A stretch of 58,530 nucleotides of DNA from Cryobacterium sinapicolor (GTDB lineage Bacteria; Actinomycetota; Actinomycetes; Actinomycetales; Microbacteriaceae), in the NCBI RefSeq assembly GCF_004403465.1, contig NZ_SOGQ01000048.1, positions 44,986-103,515 of the forward strand, given 5' to 3'. This document shows positions 20,272 through 28,138 of this stretch, in pieces. Each line of letters opens with the position of its first letter. The first letter of the stretch is position 1. The notes below the pieces were generated by a model. That model was not told the DNA's origin, searched no databases, and worked only from the letters and a program-made list of their open reading frames with translations. A program made the translations under genes and the position numbers.

Positions 20272-20904
20272 GTGCACGCAACAACCACCCTTCTCACCTC
20301 CGCCACGAACCGTAAGCCGCGGAATTTCCGCTGGCGGGTCGTCGATATCGTCATCGCCAGCGTCATCGGCGTGGCCAGCGGGCTCATCTTCGTCGTCTGG
20401 AACCAGGCCTACAACCCGCTCAGCGGCCTGCTCACTCCGCTGCTGCCGGGCTTGCAGGCCCTGCTGGGCGGCGGATGGCTGTTCGCCGGCGTTCTCGGCG
20501 GCCTCATCATCCGCAAACCCGGCGCGGCCCTCTACACCGAGCTGCTCGCGGCTGTCGTGTCGACCCTGGTGGGTGGCACCGCTTGGGGAGCCACCATCCT
20601 GGTGTCCGGCCTGGTGCAGGGTCTCGGCGCCGAGCTGGTCTTCGCGCTGTTCTTCTACGCCAACTACCGCCTCGTCGTGGCCCTGCTCGCCGGCGCGGGA
20701 GCCGGCCTGGCCCTCGCGGTCAACGACCTGGTGCTCTGGTACCCCGGGTCGGCCGCGCCGTTCATCGCCATCTACACCACCTCCTCGATCGTCTCCGGCG
20801 TTCTGGTGGCCGGGCTGCTGTCCTGGTTGGCCATGCGCGGTCTCGCCCGCACCGGTGCGCTGTCTCGCTTCGCCGCGGGGCGATCGAACCGCGCCCGGGT
20901 TTAG
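20272..20904 (+). CDS. ykoE: HMP/thiamine ECF transporter, substrate-binding membrane subunit YkoE
   Basis: 210-residue integral membrane S-component with about five to six helices (VIASVIGVASGLIFVVWN; GWLFAGVLGGLIIRKPGAA; SALL-type glycine-rich segments). The family motif A-L-Y-T-E-L and the W-G-A-T-I-L-V-S-G helix fit YkoE. The GTG at 20272 (VHATTTLL) is the first start after the riboswitch that leaves the expression platform untranslated; a frame back to 20203 would run into the aptamer. With YkoD and YkoC it forms the importer for hydroxymethylpyrimidine or thiamine. Confidence 0.88.
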   Translation: MHATTTLLTSATNRKPRNFRWRVVDIVIASVIGVASGLIFVVWNQAYNPLSGLLTPLLPGLQALLGGGWLFAGVLGGLIIRKPGAALYTELLAAVVSTLVGGTAWGATILVSGLVQGLGAELVFALFFYANYRLVVALLAGAGAGLALAVNDLVLWYPGSAAPFIAIYTTSSIVSGVLVAGLLSWLAMRGLARTGALSRFAAGRSNRARV

Positions 20905-20913
20905 GGACGGGCG

Positions 20914-22437
20914 ATGACACCGGCAGCAGCGGCATCCGTCTTGGGCGCGTCCGTCGTCGCCCGCGGCTGGGGCTGGCGGCATGCCGGGCGGCGGGGCTGG
21001 GCCGTCGACGGTCTCGACCTGCGAATCGAGCCGGGCGAGCGCGTGCTGCTGCTCGGCGCCTCCGGGGCCGGCAAATCCACCCTGCTGCACGCCCTCGCCG
21101 GTGTTCTCGGCGGCGACGAGGAGGGTGAGCAGCGCGGTCAGCTGCTCGTGAACGGCGCCGAACCGACCGCTGCGCGCGGCCAGGCCGGGCTGCTGCTGCA
21201 GGACCCGGACTCCCAGGTGATCCTGGCGCGGGTGGGCGACGACGTCGCCTTCGGCTGCGAGAATCTCGGGGTACCGCGTGAGGAGATCTGGCGCCGGGTG
21301 CACGACGCCCTGGACATGGTCGGCCTACACCTGCCGCTCAGTCATCCGACGTCGGCGCTGTCGGGCGGGCAGAAGCAGCGCCTCGCCCTTGCCGGGGTGT
21401 TGGCGATGCGGCCGGGGCTGCTCCTGCTCGACGAACCCACGGCGAACCTCGACCCGGCGGGAGTGCTCGACGTGCGCGATTCCGTCGCCCGCGTGCTCGA
21501 GCACTCCGAGGCGACGTTCATCGTGATCGAACACCGCGTGGCGGTCTGGCAGAACCTCGTGAACCGGGTGATCGTGCTCGACGCGGCCGGGGGAGTGCTG
21601 GCCGACGGTCACCCCGACGAGGTGCTGACGAGACAGGGTGAACGGCTCGCGGCCGCGGGCGTCTGGGTGCCCGGGCGAGGCAGTGGCCTGGCATCATCGC
21701 GCGGCGGGACGCATCCCGCTTCGGCGCCCGGCTCGGTGCCTCTGCTCCGCACACCCGGACTGGCAATCGCCCGCACGCGCACCGAGGTCATCGCCCGGGA
21801 CATCGACCTCACGGTGCACGCCGGCACCGCCCTGGCTGTCACCGGGCCCAACGGCGCCGGAAAATCGACCCTGGCGCTCACCCTCGCCGGCCTGCTGAAA
21901 CCGGCCGGGGGAGCCGTGCTCGCCAGCCCCGAATTTGCCGCCGGGGCCGACGCGGAACCGATCCGGTGGAAGTCCCGCCAACTGCTCACCCGCATCGGCA
22001 CCGTGTTCCAGAGCCCCGAGCACCAGTTCGTGGCCGCCACAGTGCGGGCCGAACTCGCCGTGGGGCCGCGCGCCCTCACCCAGCCGGAGGCGGCCGTCAA
22101 CGCCCGGGTCGACGAGGTGCTGCAGCGCCTGCGCCTGGACCACCTGGCGGAGGCGAACCCGTTCACACTCTCCGGCGGCGAGAAGCGCCGACTGTCGGTG
22201 GGCACCGTGCTGGCGACCCAGCCACGGCTGCTCGTGCTCGACGAACCCACGTTCGGCCAGGACCTGCGCACCTGGCGGGAGATCGTGGTCCTGCTCGACG
22301 AGCTTCTGCTGGAGGGCACGGCGGTGGTGGCCGTCTCGCATGACACCGACTTCGTGGCCGCCCTCTTCGAGCGGGAATACCGTCTGACCGGGCAGGCCGG
22401 CCCCGGCGTCACGCCGCGGGCCGCGGTGTCCCGGTGA
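20914..22437 (+). CDS. ykoD: HMP/thiamine ECF transporter, duplicated ATPase YkoD
   Basis: 507-residue fusion of two ABC ATPase domains. Domain 1 has Walker A GASGAGKST (about 49-57), signature LSGGQKQRLAL and Walker B LLLLDEPTANLD. Domain 2 (from about 285) has GPNGAGKST, LSGGEKRRLSV and LLVLDEPTFGQD. Both domains retain complete catalytic motifs. The arrangement matches YkoD/CbiO-type double ATPases of ECF importers. It begins nine bases after ykoE; its TGA overlaps the GTG of ykoC (GTGA). Confidence 0.92.
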   Translation: MTPAAAASVLGASVVARGWGWRHAGRRGWAVDGLDLRIEPGERVLLLGASGAGKSTLLHALAGVLGGDEEGEQRGQLLVNGAEPTAARGQAGLLLQDPDSQVILARVGDDVAFGCENLGVPREEIWRRVHDALDMVGLHLPLSHPTSALSGGQKQRLALAGVLAMRPGLLLLDEPTANLDPAGVLDVRDSVARVLEHSEATFIVIEHRVAVWQNLVNRVIVLDAAGGVLADGHPDEVLTRQGERLAAAGVWVPGRGSGLASSRGGTHPASAPGSVPLLRTPGLAIARTRTEVIARDIDLTVHAGTALAVTGPNGAGKSTLALTLAGLLKPAGGAVLASPEFAAGADAEPIRWKSRQLLTRIGTVFQSPEHQFVAATVRAELAVGPRALTQPEAAVNARVDEVLQRLRLDHLAEANPFTLSGGEKRRLSVGTVLATQPRLLVLDEPTFGQDLRTWREIVVLLDELLLEGTAVVAVSHDTDFVAALFEREYRLTGQAGPGVTPRAAVSR

Positions 22438-23216
22438 GTGTGCTGACGCCGGCCCGAGGAACTCAGGCCATCTTCCGGATCAACCCGGTCGCGAAGCTGG
22501 CCGCCGCGCTGCTGCTGGCGGGCGTGCTCATCCTGACCATCGACTGGGTCTCCGCCGCGGTCGCCCTGGCCTGCGAGTTCGTTCTCTTCTTCTGGGCCGG
22601 ACTGTCCCTGAAGGCCTTCGCGCTGCGCACCCTGCCGGTCTGGATCGCCGCCCCCACCGCCGGCGTCACCACCCTGCTCTACGGGCAAGCAGCCGGAGCG
22701 GTCTACTGGTCCTTCGGATTGGTCAACGTGACCGAGGGATCGCTCGAGCTCGCCATCGCGACGACCCTGCGCATCCTCGCCATCGGGCTGCCCTCGGTCG
22801 TGCTCTTCGTGACCGTCGACCCCACCGACCTGGCCGACGGCCTTGCCCAGGTCGTGAAACTGCCGGCCCGCTTCGTGCTGGGCGGCCTGGCCGGGCTGCG
22901 TCTGGTCGGCCTGTTCCTCGAGGACTGGCGTGCCCTCGAACTGGCCCGGCGGGCCCGGGGCATTGCGGACCACGGCGCCCTGCGCCGACTGCTCAGCCAG
23001 GCCTTCGCCCTGTTGGTGCTGTCGATCCGGCGCGGCAGCAAGCTCGCGACCGCGATGGAGGCTCGCGGGTTCGGCGCCCCGGTGCGGCGCACCTGGGCCC
23101 GCCCGTCGACCTTCCGGGGGTGCGAGGTGGCCCTGGTCGGCATCGGCCTGGCCGTGGCCCTGCTCGCGGTGGGCGTCTCCGTCGCGACGGGAAGCTGGAA
23201 CTGTGTCCTCACCTGA
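22434..23216 (+). CDS. ykoC: HMP/thiamine ECF transporter, transmembrane coupling protein YkoC
   Basis: 260-residue T-component (CbiQ/EcfT family). Five hydrophobic helices, then the two cytosolic coupling motifs: A-R-R-A-R-G-I-A and, later, A-M-E-A-R-G-F-G, both of the A-R-G type that contacts the ATPases. Starts at the GTG overlapping the ykoD stop by four bases. Its own last 14 bases overlap the following kinase-like gene. Confidence 0.9.
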   Translation: MSVLTPARGTQAIFRINPVAKLAAALLLAGVLILTIDWVSAAVALACEFVLFFWAGLSLKAFALRTLPVWIAAPTAGVTTLLYGQAAGAVYWSFGLVNVTEGSLELAIATTLRILAIGLPSVVLFVTVDPTDLADGLAQVVKLPARFVLGGLAGLRLVGLFLEDWRALELARRARGIADHGALRRLLSQAFALLVLSIRRGSKLATAMEARGFGAPVRRTWARPSTFRGCEVALVGIGLAVALLAVGVSVATGSWNCVLT

Positions 23217-23853
23217 TCTGCACACGGCCGGCGACCGGCGGATGCTGCTGGCCCCCGTGTTCCGCGCCCTCGCGGCCGCCGGGGTGGCACCCGTCATTCT
23301 TATCGACGGGCCGAGCGGCGCCGGCAAGAGCACCCTCGCCGACGCGCTCGTCGACGCCTGGCCTGGACCGCTCCGCCCCACCCTGGTGCGGTTGGACGAC
23401 ATCTACCCCGGCTGGCAGGGCCTGGACGCCGCCGTTGCGCATCTGGCCGAGCACGTGCTCGCGCCGCGGGCGCGCGGCCTGCCCGCGGCCTGGCAACGCT
23501 ACGACTGGGAACGGGGAGAGGCGGCAGGATGGCACCCCGTCGACCCGGCCCGCCCGCTGATCGTGGAGGGCTGCGGAACGCTCGCGGCCGCCCACGCGCC
23601 GCTCAGCGACATCCGGGTCTGGCTGCACGCCGACGACCGGATCCGCAAGCAGCGGGCCCTCGCCCGGGACGGCGAGCTGTTCCGGTCGCGCTGGGACCAG
23701 TGGGAGACCAGCTGGGAGGCCTACCGGGAGAGGGAAGCGCCCGAGCGGCAGGCGACGATCCGGATCACGGGGACCCCGGGCATCCGTCGCCCCGACGCGT
23801 CCGGGGAATCGTGCCCGGCGCCCGCCGGATGCCCGCCTGCCGGGCTAGGGTGA
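23203..23853 (+). CDS. P-loop kinase-like protein coupled to ykoC
   Basis: 216-residue P-loop NTPase resembling uridine-kinase/nucleoside-kinase folds: Walker A G-P-S-G-A-G-K-S-T-L-A at about 35-45, a V-R-L-D-D-I-Y-P-G-W substrate-loop motif typical of this group, a L-I-V-E-G-C-G strand, and an R-K-Q-R-A-L-A-R-D-G lid. The GTG at 23203 lies inside ykoC (14-bp overlap); an ATG at 23242 is the alternative but removes 13 residues. The C-terminal 25 residues are low-complexity. The substrate is unknown. Tight coupling to a riboswitch-controlled HMP/thiamine importer makes a salvage kinase attractive, but it does not resemble ThiD, ThiM or ThiN. Confidence 0.72.
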   Translation: MSSPDLHTAGDRRMLLAPVFRALAAAGVAPVILIDGPSGAGKSTLADALVDAWPGPLRPTLVRLDDIYPGWQGLDAAVAHLAEHVLAPRARGLPAAWQRYDWERGEAAGWHPVDPARPLIVEGCGTLAAAHAPLSDIRVWLHADDRIRKQRALARDGELFRSRWDQWETSWEAYREREAPERQATIRITGTPGIRRPDASGESCPAPAGCPPAGLG

Positions 23854-23857
23854 GGTC

Positions 23858-24118
23858 ATGACTGGTAAGAGCACGGAAGCTGTCGTCTACACCGCGGAGT
23901 TCATCGACGGGCCCCTGGCCGGTCAGGTCGATTCCCGGGTGCTGCTCCACGGCAAGCACGAACCTCGGGTCAGTATGATGGCCGCCGTCGAGGGGGTCGA
24001 AACACTGTTCTGGTACGACGAGGAGGACACCCGCGATGTGCAGGGCCGCCTGCACGTGCGCTACCGGTTCGACGCGGGCGAGAGCGACCCGTACCTGCCT
24101 ACCGGCGAGGGCGAGTAG
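23858..24118 (+). CDS. Conserved-looking 86-residue hypothetical protein
   Basis: Small acidic protein with alternating strands (VVYTAEFIDGPLAG, TLFWYDEEDTRDV, LHVRYRFDAG). No signal peptide or membrane helix. Starts four bases after the kinase-like gene, with GAGG overlapping that stop, so it is the fifth gene of the thiamine-regulated transcript unless an internal promoter exists. The family is not recognised; the pattern I-D-G-P-L-A-G-Q resembles short actinobacterial proteins of unknown role. Convergent with the next gene. Confidence 0.65.
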   Translation: MTGKSTEAVVYTAEFIDGPLAGQVDSRVLLHGKHEPRVSMMAAVEGVETLFWYDEEDTRDVQGRLHVRYRFDAGESDPYLPTGEGE

Positions 24119-24186
24119 CCGCCGACCCGTAGCCGCCGACGAGTGGCTGCCGTGGCCCGCCGCCCGCCCGCCGCGGCCGTTTGCCG

Positions 24187-25488
24187 CTAGCGGTTCGCGC
24201 CGATCAGCGCCGAGATCATCGGCACCGGGTGCAGGAGCCTCCAGCCGAGGCCCGGTGCGCTGATCGTGCGGTCGAGCACCAGCGTCGACGTCACCTCGGC
24301 GCCTCCGGCCTCCACAGTGACCCGGCCGACGGTCGTGCCCGCGCGGCCGGTCGACAGTGTGTCCACGGTCACCTCGGCCTCGCCCGGGGCCTGCGCCTGC
24401 CAGCCGTACGTGGTCGTGGCCGTGCGCACGGTCCCGGAGGCTTCGGCGCCCCACGGGGTGCGGAAGTCCACGTAGGCGTCACCCAGTGCGAGGGTGGGCA
24501 GCTCGCGCACCCCGGCGCGGGCGCTCGCCATCAGGGCGGTGACGTCGGCCGTGAGAGTGTCGTAGTCGGGTTCGCCGATCAGGGCGCCGGCGAAGGTGTA
24601 CACCGAGTCGGGGCCCTGAACCTGGCCGGTGAAGAGGAAGCAGACGCCGGCACCGTCGGTGTAGCTGCGGGTGATGCCGGTGACTCCCTCCTCGGCGAGG
24701 AACGCCGTGGTGTTGTCCACGCCGCGCTGGCCCACCAGGGCGGACGCCGGCTGGGAGAGGATGGCGCCGATCACCGGGTCGGCGGCGGCCAGGCCCGCCA
24801 GCCGGGCGAGGTCGATGGCCGTTCCCACGCTGTCGTCGCTGAGCCCGGTGGCGTCGGCGACGCGGGTGCCGTCGAGTCCCTGCTCGGCCAGCCAGGTGTT
24901 GGCGGCGGCGGTGTAGGCGTCGAGGGAGCCGAAGGCCCAGCGGGCGAGCGTGTCGGCGTGGTTGTTGCTGGAACCCAGGACCATCGCCTGGAGCAGCTCG
25001 TTCTCGGTCCACGATTCGCCCGGGAAGACGGTGACGGTTCGGGCGCCGGAATTGCCGTAATCGATGTAGTCCTGGTAGTCGGCGGCCGTGATCGGGATCT
25101 GCGGCCCTGGGTCACCGAGGGCCAATGGCTTGGCGTCGAGCACGACCAGGGCGGTCACGATCTTCGTCGCCGCTGCCATCGGCAGTGGATCTGCCGTGCC
25201 GGCCACGGCGAGCGGCAGGGTGGTGGCGAGAGCGTCGACGTCCAGCACTGTCGTCTCCGGGGCGGCCGGGGTGGGCGTGACCCGGGACAGGCCGATGACG
25301 GCGCTGCCGCCGGTGGGCGGCAGCGCCGGTGGGACCGGAACCGTCTCGTCTGCCGCCGGGGCGATCACGGTGGCGGTGGCTTCGGGTAGCGGCCCCAGCA
25401 GGGTGGCCGGCCCATAGACGCCGACGGACAGGATGACGAGGGCGCCGATCGCGGCGCCGATGACGCGGGCAGGCCGGGATCTACTCAT
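24187..25488 (-). CDS. D,D-carboxypeptidase-like protein with degraded active site
   Basis: 433 residues: an N-terminal signal anchor (about 9-30), a Pro/Ala-rich linker, and a peptidase S11 (DacA/PBP5-like) domain from about 85. The catalytic SxxK motif reads A-A-T-K: Lys109 is kept but the nucleophile position is Ala106 (GCG codon). The SxN motif is intact (Ser173-Ser174-Asn175). The KTG box aligns with Thr273-Arg274-Ser275 in GITRSYTDGAG. With motifs 1 and 3 lost, hydrolysis of D-Ala-D-Ala is not expected. The frame is full-length with normal codon use, so it looks like a maintained pseudo-enzyme, perhaps binding peptidoglycan or a partner. Extracytoplasmic, membrane-anchored. Confidence 0.82.
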   Translation of the reverse strand: MSRSRPARVIGAAIGALVILSVGVYGPATLLGPLPEATATVIAPAADETVPVPPALPPTGGSAVIGLSRVTPTPAAPETTVLDVDALATTLPLAVAGTADPLPMAAATKIVTALVVLDAKPLALGDPGPQIPITAADYQDYIDYGNSGARTVTVFPGESWTENELLQAMVLGSSNNHADTLARWAFGSLDAYTAAANTWLAEQGLDGTRVADATGLSDDSVGTAIDLARLAGLAAADPVIGAILSQPASALVGQRGVDNTTAFLAEEGVTGITRSYTDGAGVCFLFTGQVQGPDSVYTFAGALIGEPDYDTLTADVTALMASARAGVRELPTLALGDAYVDFRTPWGAEASGTVRTATTTYGWQAQAPGEAEVTVDTLSTGRAGTTVGRVTVEAGGAEVTSTLVLDRTISAPGLGWRLLHPVPMISALIGANR

Positions 25489-25511
25489 GACGCAAGGCTA
25501 ACGGTGGTTCG

Positions 25512-25862
25512 TCATCCCCAGCCGAGGTCGTGCAGCCTGTCGTCGTCGATACCGTAGAAATGCGCGATCTCATGCACCAGGGTGATGTGAACCTGGTCGC
25601 GCAACTCCTCGAGATCTGCGCAGAGCTCCAGCAGCGGTTCTCGGTAAAGCACGATCCGGTCGGGCATCTCGCCGAAGCCGTACTGTCCGCGTTCGGTCAG
25701 GGCAACCCCGTCGTAGAGCCCCAGGGTGTCCATCGTTCCGTCTTCGGGGCGGTCCTCGACCACGAAGATCACGTTGTCCAGGCCGTCGACCATATCGTCG
25801 GGCAGGAGATCGAGCTCGTCGACGACGAGACGTTCGAATTCCTCGTGGGTCAGCTGCGGCAT
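25512..25862 (-). CDS. Minimal zincin-like metallopeptidase (PF06262 family)
   Basis: 116-residue protein with the zinc-binding H-E-I-A-H (about 97-101) and a downstream Gly-Ile-Asp-Asp-Asp that supplies the third ligand region (extended signature HExxHxxGxxD). Size and layout match the actinobacterial 'metallopeptidase family' of minimal zincins, which consist of little more than the catalytic core. No export signal. Substrate unknown. Its stop lies 23 bases from the start of the carboxypeptidase-like gene, so the two may be co-transcribed. Confidence 0.85.
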   Translation of the reverse strand: MPQLTHEEFERLVVDELDLLPDDMVDGLDNVIFVVEDRPEDGTMDTLGLYDGVALTERGQYGFGEMPDRIVLYREPLLELCADLEELRDQVHITLVHEIAHFYGIDDDRLHDLGWG

Positions 25863-25965
25863 CCGTTCAGCATCTCACGGCGGCGACAGCGGGTAAAACG
25901 AAACGCACACCGGGAGCCGAGGCTCCCGATGTGCGTTCGCATCACCGGTACTACATGTTTCAGTT

Positions 25966-26041
25966 GGGGTGAGTAACGGGGCTTGAACCCGCGGCCTTCC
26001 GGACCACAACCGGATGCTCTACCAGCTGAGCTATACCCACC
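25966..26041 (-). tRNA. tRNA-His (GTG)
   Basis: Minus-strand cloverleaf. Acceptor GTGGGTA (26040-26034) pairs with TACTCAC with one G-U; the anticodon loop TTGTGGT gives GTG. The T arm is GCGGG TTCAAGC CCCGT-like. A G at 26041 would be the characteristic -1 guanosine of tRNA-His opposite discriminator C. The 3' CCA is encoded (25966-25968). Confidence 0.95.
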
Positions 26042-26081
26042 ATTCGGCACTTTCCCAGGGGAAAGCAACTCCACAAGTGTA

Positions 26082-26702
26082 TTACATGTTGGGAGCGAAA
26101 ATGTTCACGGCCTCGGCCGCGCTGGTCTTGGCCTGTTCGCTGGACGGCCCGGGATCGGCCACGAACACGGTCTGGCGGTAGTAGGCGAGCTCGCGGATGG
26201 ATTCGAGGATGTCGGCCAGCGCGCGGTGTCCGCCGTCTTTCGCCGGGGCGTTGAAGTAGACCCGCGGGTACCAGCGGCGGGCGAGTTCCTTGATCGAGGA
26301 CACGTCGACGTTGCGGTAGTGCAGCTGGTCATCGAGGCGGGGCATGTACTTGGTCAGGAAGGCCCGGTCCGTGCCGATGGAATTGCCGGCCAACGGAGCC
26401 TTCTGATCGGCCGGGATGAACTTCAGCACGTATTCGAGAACCAGGGTCTCGGCCTCCGTCGCACTGATTCCGTTCGGGATCTCGTTGATCAGCCCGCTGG
26501 TCTCGTGCATGTTGCGCACGAAATCGTTCATGTTCTCCAGCGATGCCGGATTCGGCTTGATGATGAGGTCGAGTCCCGGGTCGATGATGTTGAGGTCGTA
26601 GTCGGTGATCACCACGGCGATCTCCACCAACTCGTCGGAATCAATGTCCAGACCGGTCATTTCGCAGTCAATCCATACCAACCGGTCACTACTTTTTGTC
26701 AT
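26082..26702 (-). CDS. orn: Oligoribonuclease
   Basis: 206-residue DEDDh 3'-5' exoribonuclease that degrades 2-5-mer RNAs and pGpG to mononucleotides. The four acidic residues are seen in W-I-D-C-E-M-T-G-L (Asp, Glu near 12-14), the N-S-I-G-T-D-R region (Asp near 111) and the late H-R-A-L-A-D (His/Asp near 160-165). An alanine-rich tail of about 30 residues follows. Cytosolic. Located beside tRNA-His and divergent from the mini-thioredoxin gene. Confidence 0.96.
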   Translation of the reverse strand: MTKSSDRLVWIDCEMTGLDIDSDELVEIAVVITDYDLNIIDPGLDLIIKPNPASLENMNDFVRNMHETSGLINEIPNGISATEAETLVLEYVLKFIPADQKAPLAGNSIGTDRAFLTKYMPRLDDQLHYRNVDVSSIKELARRWYPRVYFNAPAKDGGHRALADILESIRELAYYRQTVFVADPGPSSEQAKTSAAEAVNIFAPNM

Positions 26703-26766
26703 GTGCCGAGTCTAACGGCGGCCACCGACCGGTCCCGTTGCCCCGGTCCTAGTCCAAGTCCCAGTC

Positions 26767-26796
26767 CCGGCACCGGCACCGGCACCGGCACCGGCG
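26767..26796. repeat. 6-bp microsatellite (CCGGCA x4 plus partial)
   Basis: CCGGCA runs through 26767-26796 in the divergent promoter region between orn and the mini-thioredoxin gene, following a looser CCxGTCC series. Non-coding in both directions as annotated. Confidence 0.7.
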
Positions 26797-26829
26797 AGGC
26801 CGCCACGCGCGCTCCGTAGACTACCCAGC

Positions 26830-27090
26830 ATGGAACTGACGTACTTCTCCTCCGCGTTCTGTGAGCCCTGCATGCAGACCCGGGCGGTCCTGGCCGAGGT
26901 CGAACGCCTCGTGCCCCAGGCGACGGTGCGCGAGTTCGACGTGACGCGCGATGCCGCGGAGGCCGAGGCCGCAGGAATCCGGATCACCCCTACAGTGATC
27001 ATCCGGGACGCGGCCGGGGTCGAGGTCTTCCGCGGCGTCGGTGTGCCGACACTCGCCCAGGTCCTGGTCGCGGCCGCGAAGGCCGTTTGA
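26830..27090 (+). CDS. Thioredoxin-like mini-protein
   Basis: 86-residue thioredoxin-fold protein. Redox motif C-E-P-C at residues 12-15 after the first strand (ELTYFSSAF), then the cis-proline strand R-I-T-P-T-V-I-I (Pro near 54), and a terminal G-V-P helix. Shorter than classical thioredoxin (about 105), close to glutaredoxin/NrdH-sized proteins. Cytosolic; electron donor and target unknown. Immediately upstream of tRNA-Arg. Confidence 0.85.
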   Translation: MELTYFSSAFCEPCMQTRAVLAEVERLVPQATVREFDVTRDAAEAEAAGIRITPTVIIRDAAGVEVFRGVGVPTLAQVLVAAAKAV

Positions 27091-27132
27091 GCGCCGAGAG
27101 GCCGGGTCTGCGGTATTGTTGAGCGTTGTTCG

Positions 27133-27205
27133 GCCCCCGTAGCTCAGTGGATAGAGCAGCGGCCTTCTAATCCGCTTGTCGTAGGTTCGATTCCTACCGG
27201 GGGCA
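27133..27205 (+). tRNA. tRNA-Arg (TCT)
   Basis: 73-base cloverleaf with acceptor GCCCCCG/CGGGGGC, D arm GCTCAGTGGATAGAGC, anticodon loop CTTCTAA (TCT, reading AGA/AGG) and T arm GTAGG TTCGATT CCTAC. Discriminator A at 27205; CCA is not encoded. AGA is a rare codon in this GC-rich genome. Confidence 0.97.
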
Positions 27206-27260
27206 CTGCACGACACCCGTGAATCCCGTCGCCGATCCCTCGGCTTGGTAGATTTGCAGG

Positions 27261-28082
27261 ATGCGAGAACTACAGGCGCGAATCATCGCGGAGCTGAACG
27301 TGTCCCCCCGGATCGATGCCGCCGCGGAGGTACGCCGCAGGGTGCAGTTCCTCGCGGACTATCTGGTGCGAACCGGTGCGAAGGGTCTCGTGCTCGGCAT
27401 CAGCGGAGGCCAGGATTCCAGCCTCGCCGGCCGCCTGTGCCAGCTGGCCGTGGAGCAGCTCGCCGCGGACGGACGACCGGTCACGTTCCGGGCCGTGCGC
27501 CTGCCCTACCGGGTGCAGCGAGACGAGGATGACGCGCAGCTCGCCCTGGAGTTCATTCGTCCCGCGGAGACCGTCACCTTCGACATCCTGCGCGCCGTCG
27601 ACGGCATCGAAGCGGAATTCGCCGACGCGACGGGCCGGTCGCTGCCCGACTTCGATAAGGGGAACGTCAAGGCCCGCGTGCGTATGGTTGCCCAGTACGC
27701 CCTCGCAGGCTCGGCCGGCCTGCTGGTCGTTGGCACCGACCACGCGGCCGAGGCAGTCACCGGATTCTTCACCAAGTACGGGGACGGCGGCACGGACATC
27801 CTGCCGTTGACCGGACTGACCAAGCGTCAGGGTCGCGCGCTGCTGGTGGAGCTGGGGGCACCGGACCGGTTGTACCTCAAGGCGCCGACCGCCGACCTTC
27901 TCGACGACAACCCCGGCCAGACCGACGAGGCCAACCTGGGGCTGCGGTACGAGCAGATCGACGACTTCCTGGAGGGGCTGCCCGTCGACGACGACGTCGC
28001 CGAGACGCTGGAAAAGCGCTACCTCAACACCGAGCACAAGCGCCAGGTGCCGGTGTCGATGTTCGACGAGTGGTGGCGCTAG
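27261..28082 (+). CDS. nadE: NH3-dependent NAD+ synthetase
   Basis: 273 residues, catalysing amidation of deamido-NAD with ammonia via an adenylate. The PP-loop S-G-G-Q-D-S-S lies at about 49-55; the dimer-interface and substrate segments [18 protein letters not shown] and T-K-Y-G-D-G are all present. Length equals the ammonia-dependent (short) NadE of E. coli, with no glutaminase domain. Start ATG at 27261. A strong hairpin follows the stop. Confidence 0.96.
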   Translation: MRELQARIIAELNVSPRIDAAAEVRRRVQFLADYLVRTGAKGLVLGISGGQDSSLAGRLCQLAVEQLAADGRPVTFRAVRLPYRVQRDEDDAQLALEFIRPAETVTFDILRAVDGIEAEFADATGRSLPDFDKGNVKARVRMVAQYALAGSAGLLVVGTDHAAEAVTGFFTKYGDGGTDILPLTGLTKRQGRALLVELGAPDRLYLKAPTADLLDDNPGQTDEANLGLRYEQIDDFLEGLPVDDDVAETLEKRYLNTEHKRQVPVSMFDEWWR

Positions 28083-28097
28083 CCGTTAAAGCGTGAA

Positions 28098-28127
28098 CCG
28101 CCGCCTCGCTCGGGAGCGCGGCGGCGG
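28098..28127. terminator. Hairpin terminator between nadE and convergent gene
   Basis: CCGCCGC (28098-28104) pairs with a GCGGCGG at 28118-28127, and the interior CGCT/AGCG adds to the stem. It lies 16 bases after the nadE stop and 12 before the stop of the convergent gene. Confidence 0.65.
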
Positions 28128-28138
28128 CTGACGGATGT

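Noticed and set aside
19888-21303. Large reverse frame opposite ykoE and ykoD
   Set aside because: Typical GC-rich antisense shadow; only the last 55 codons, outside the plus-strand genes, have any independent support.
24187-25488. Carboxypeptidase-like gene as a pseudogene
   Set aside because: No frameshift or stop, full length, signal anchor and normal codon use; loss of motifs 1 and 3 looks like neofunctionalisation rather than decay.
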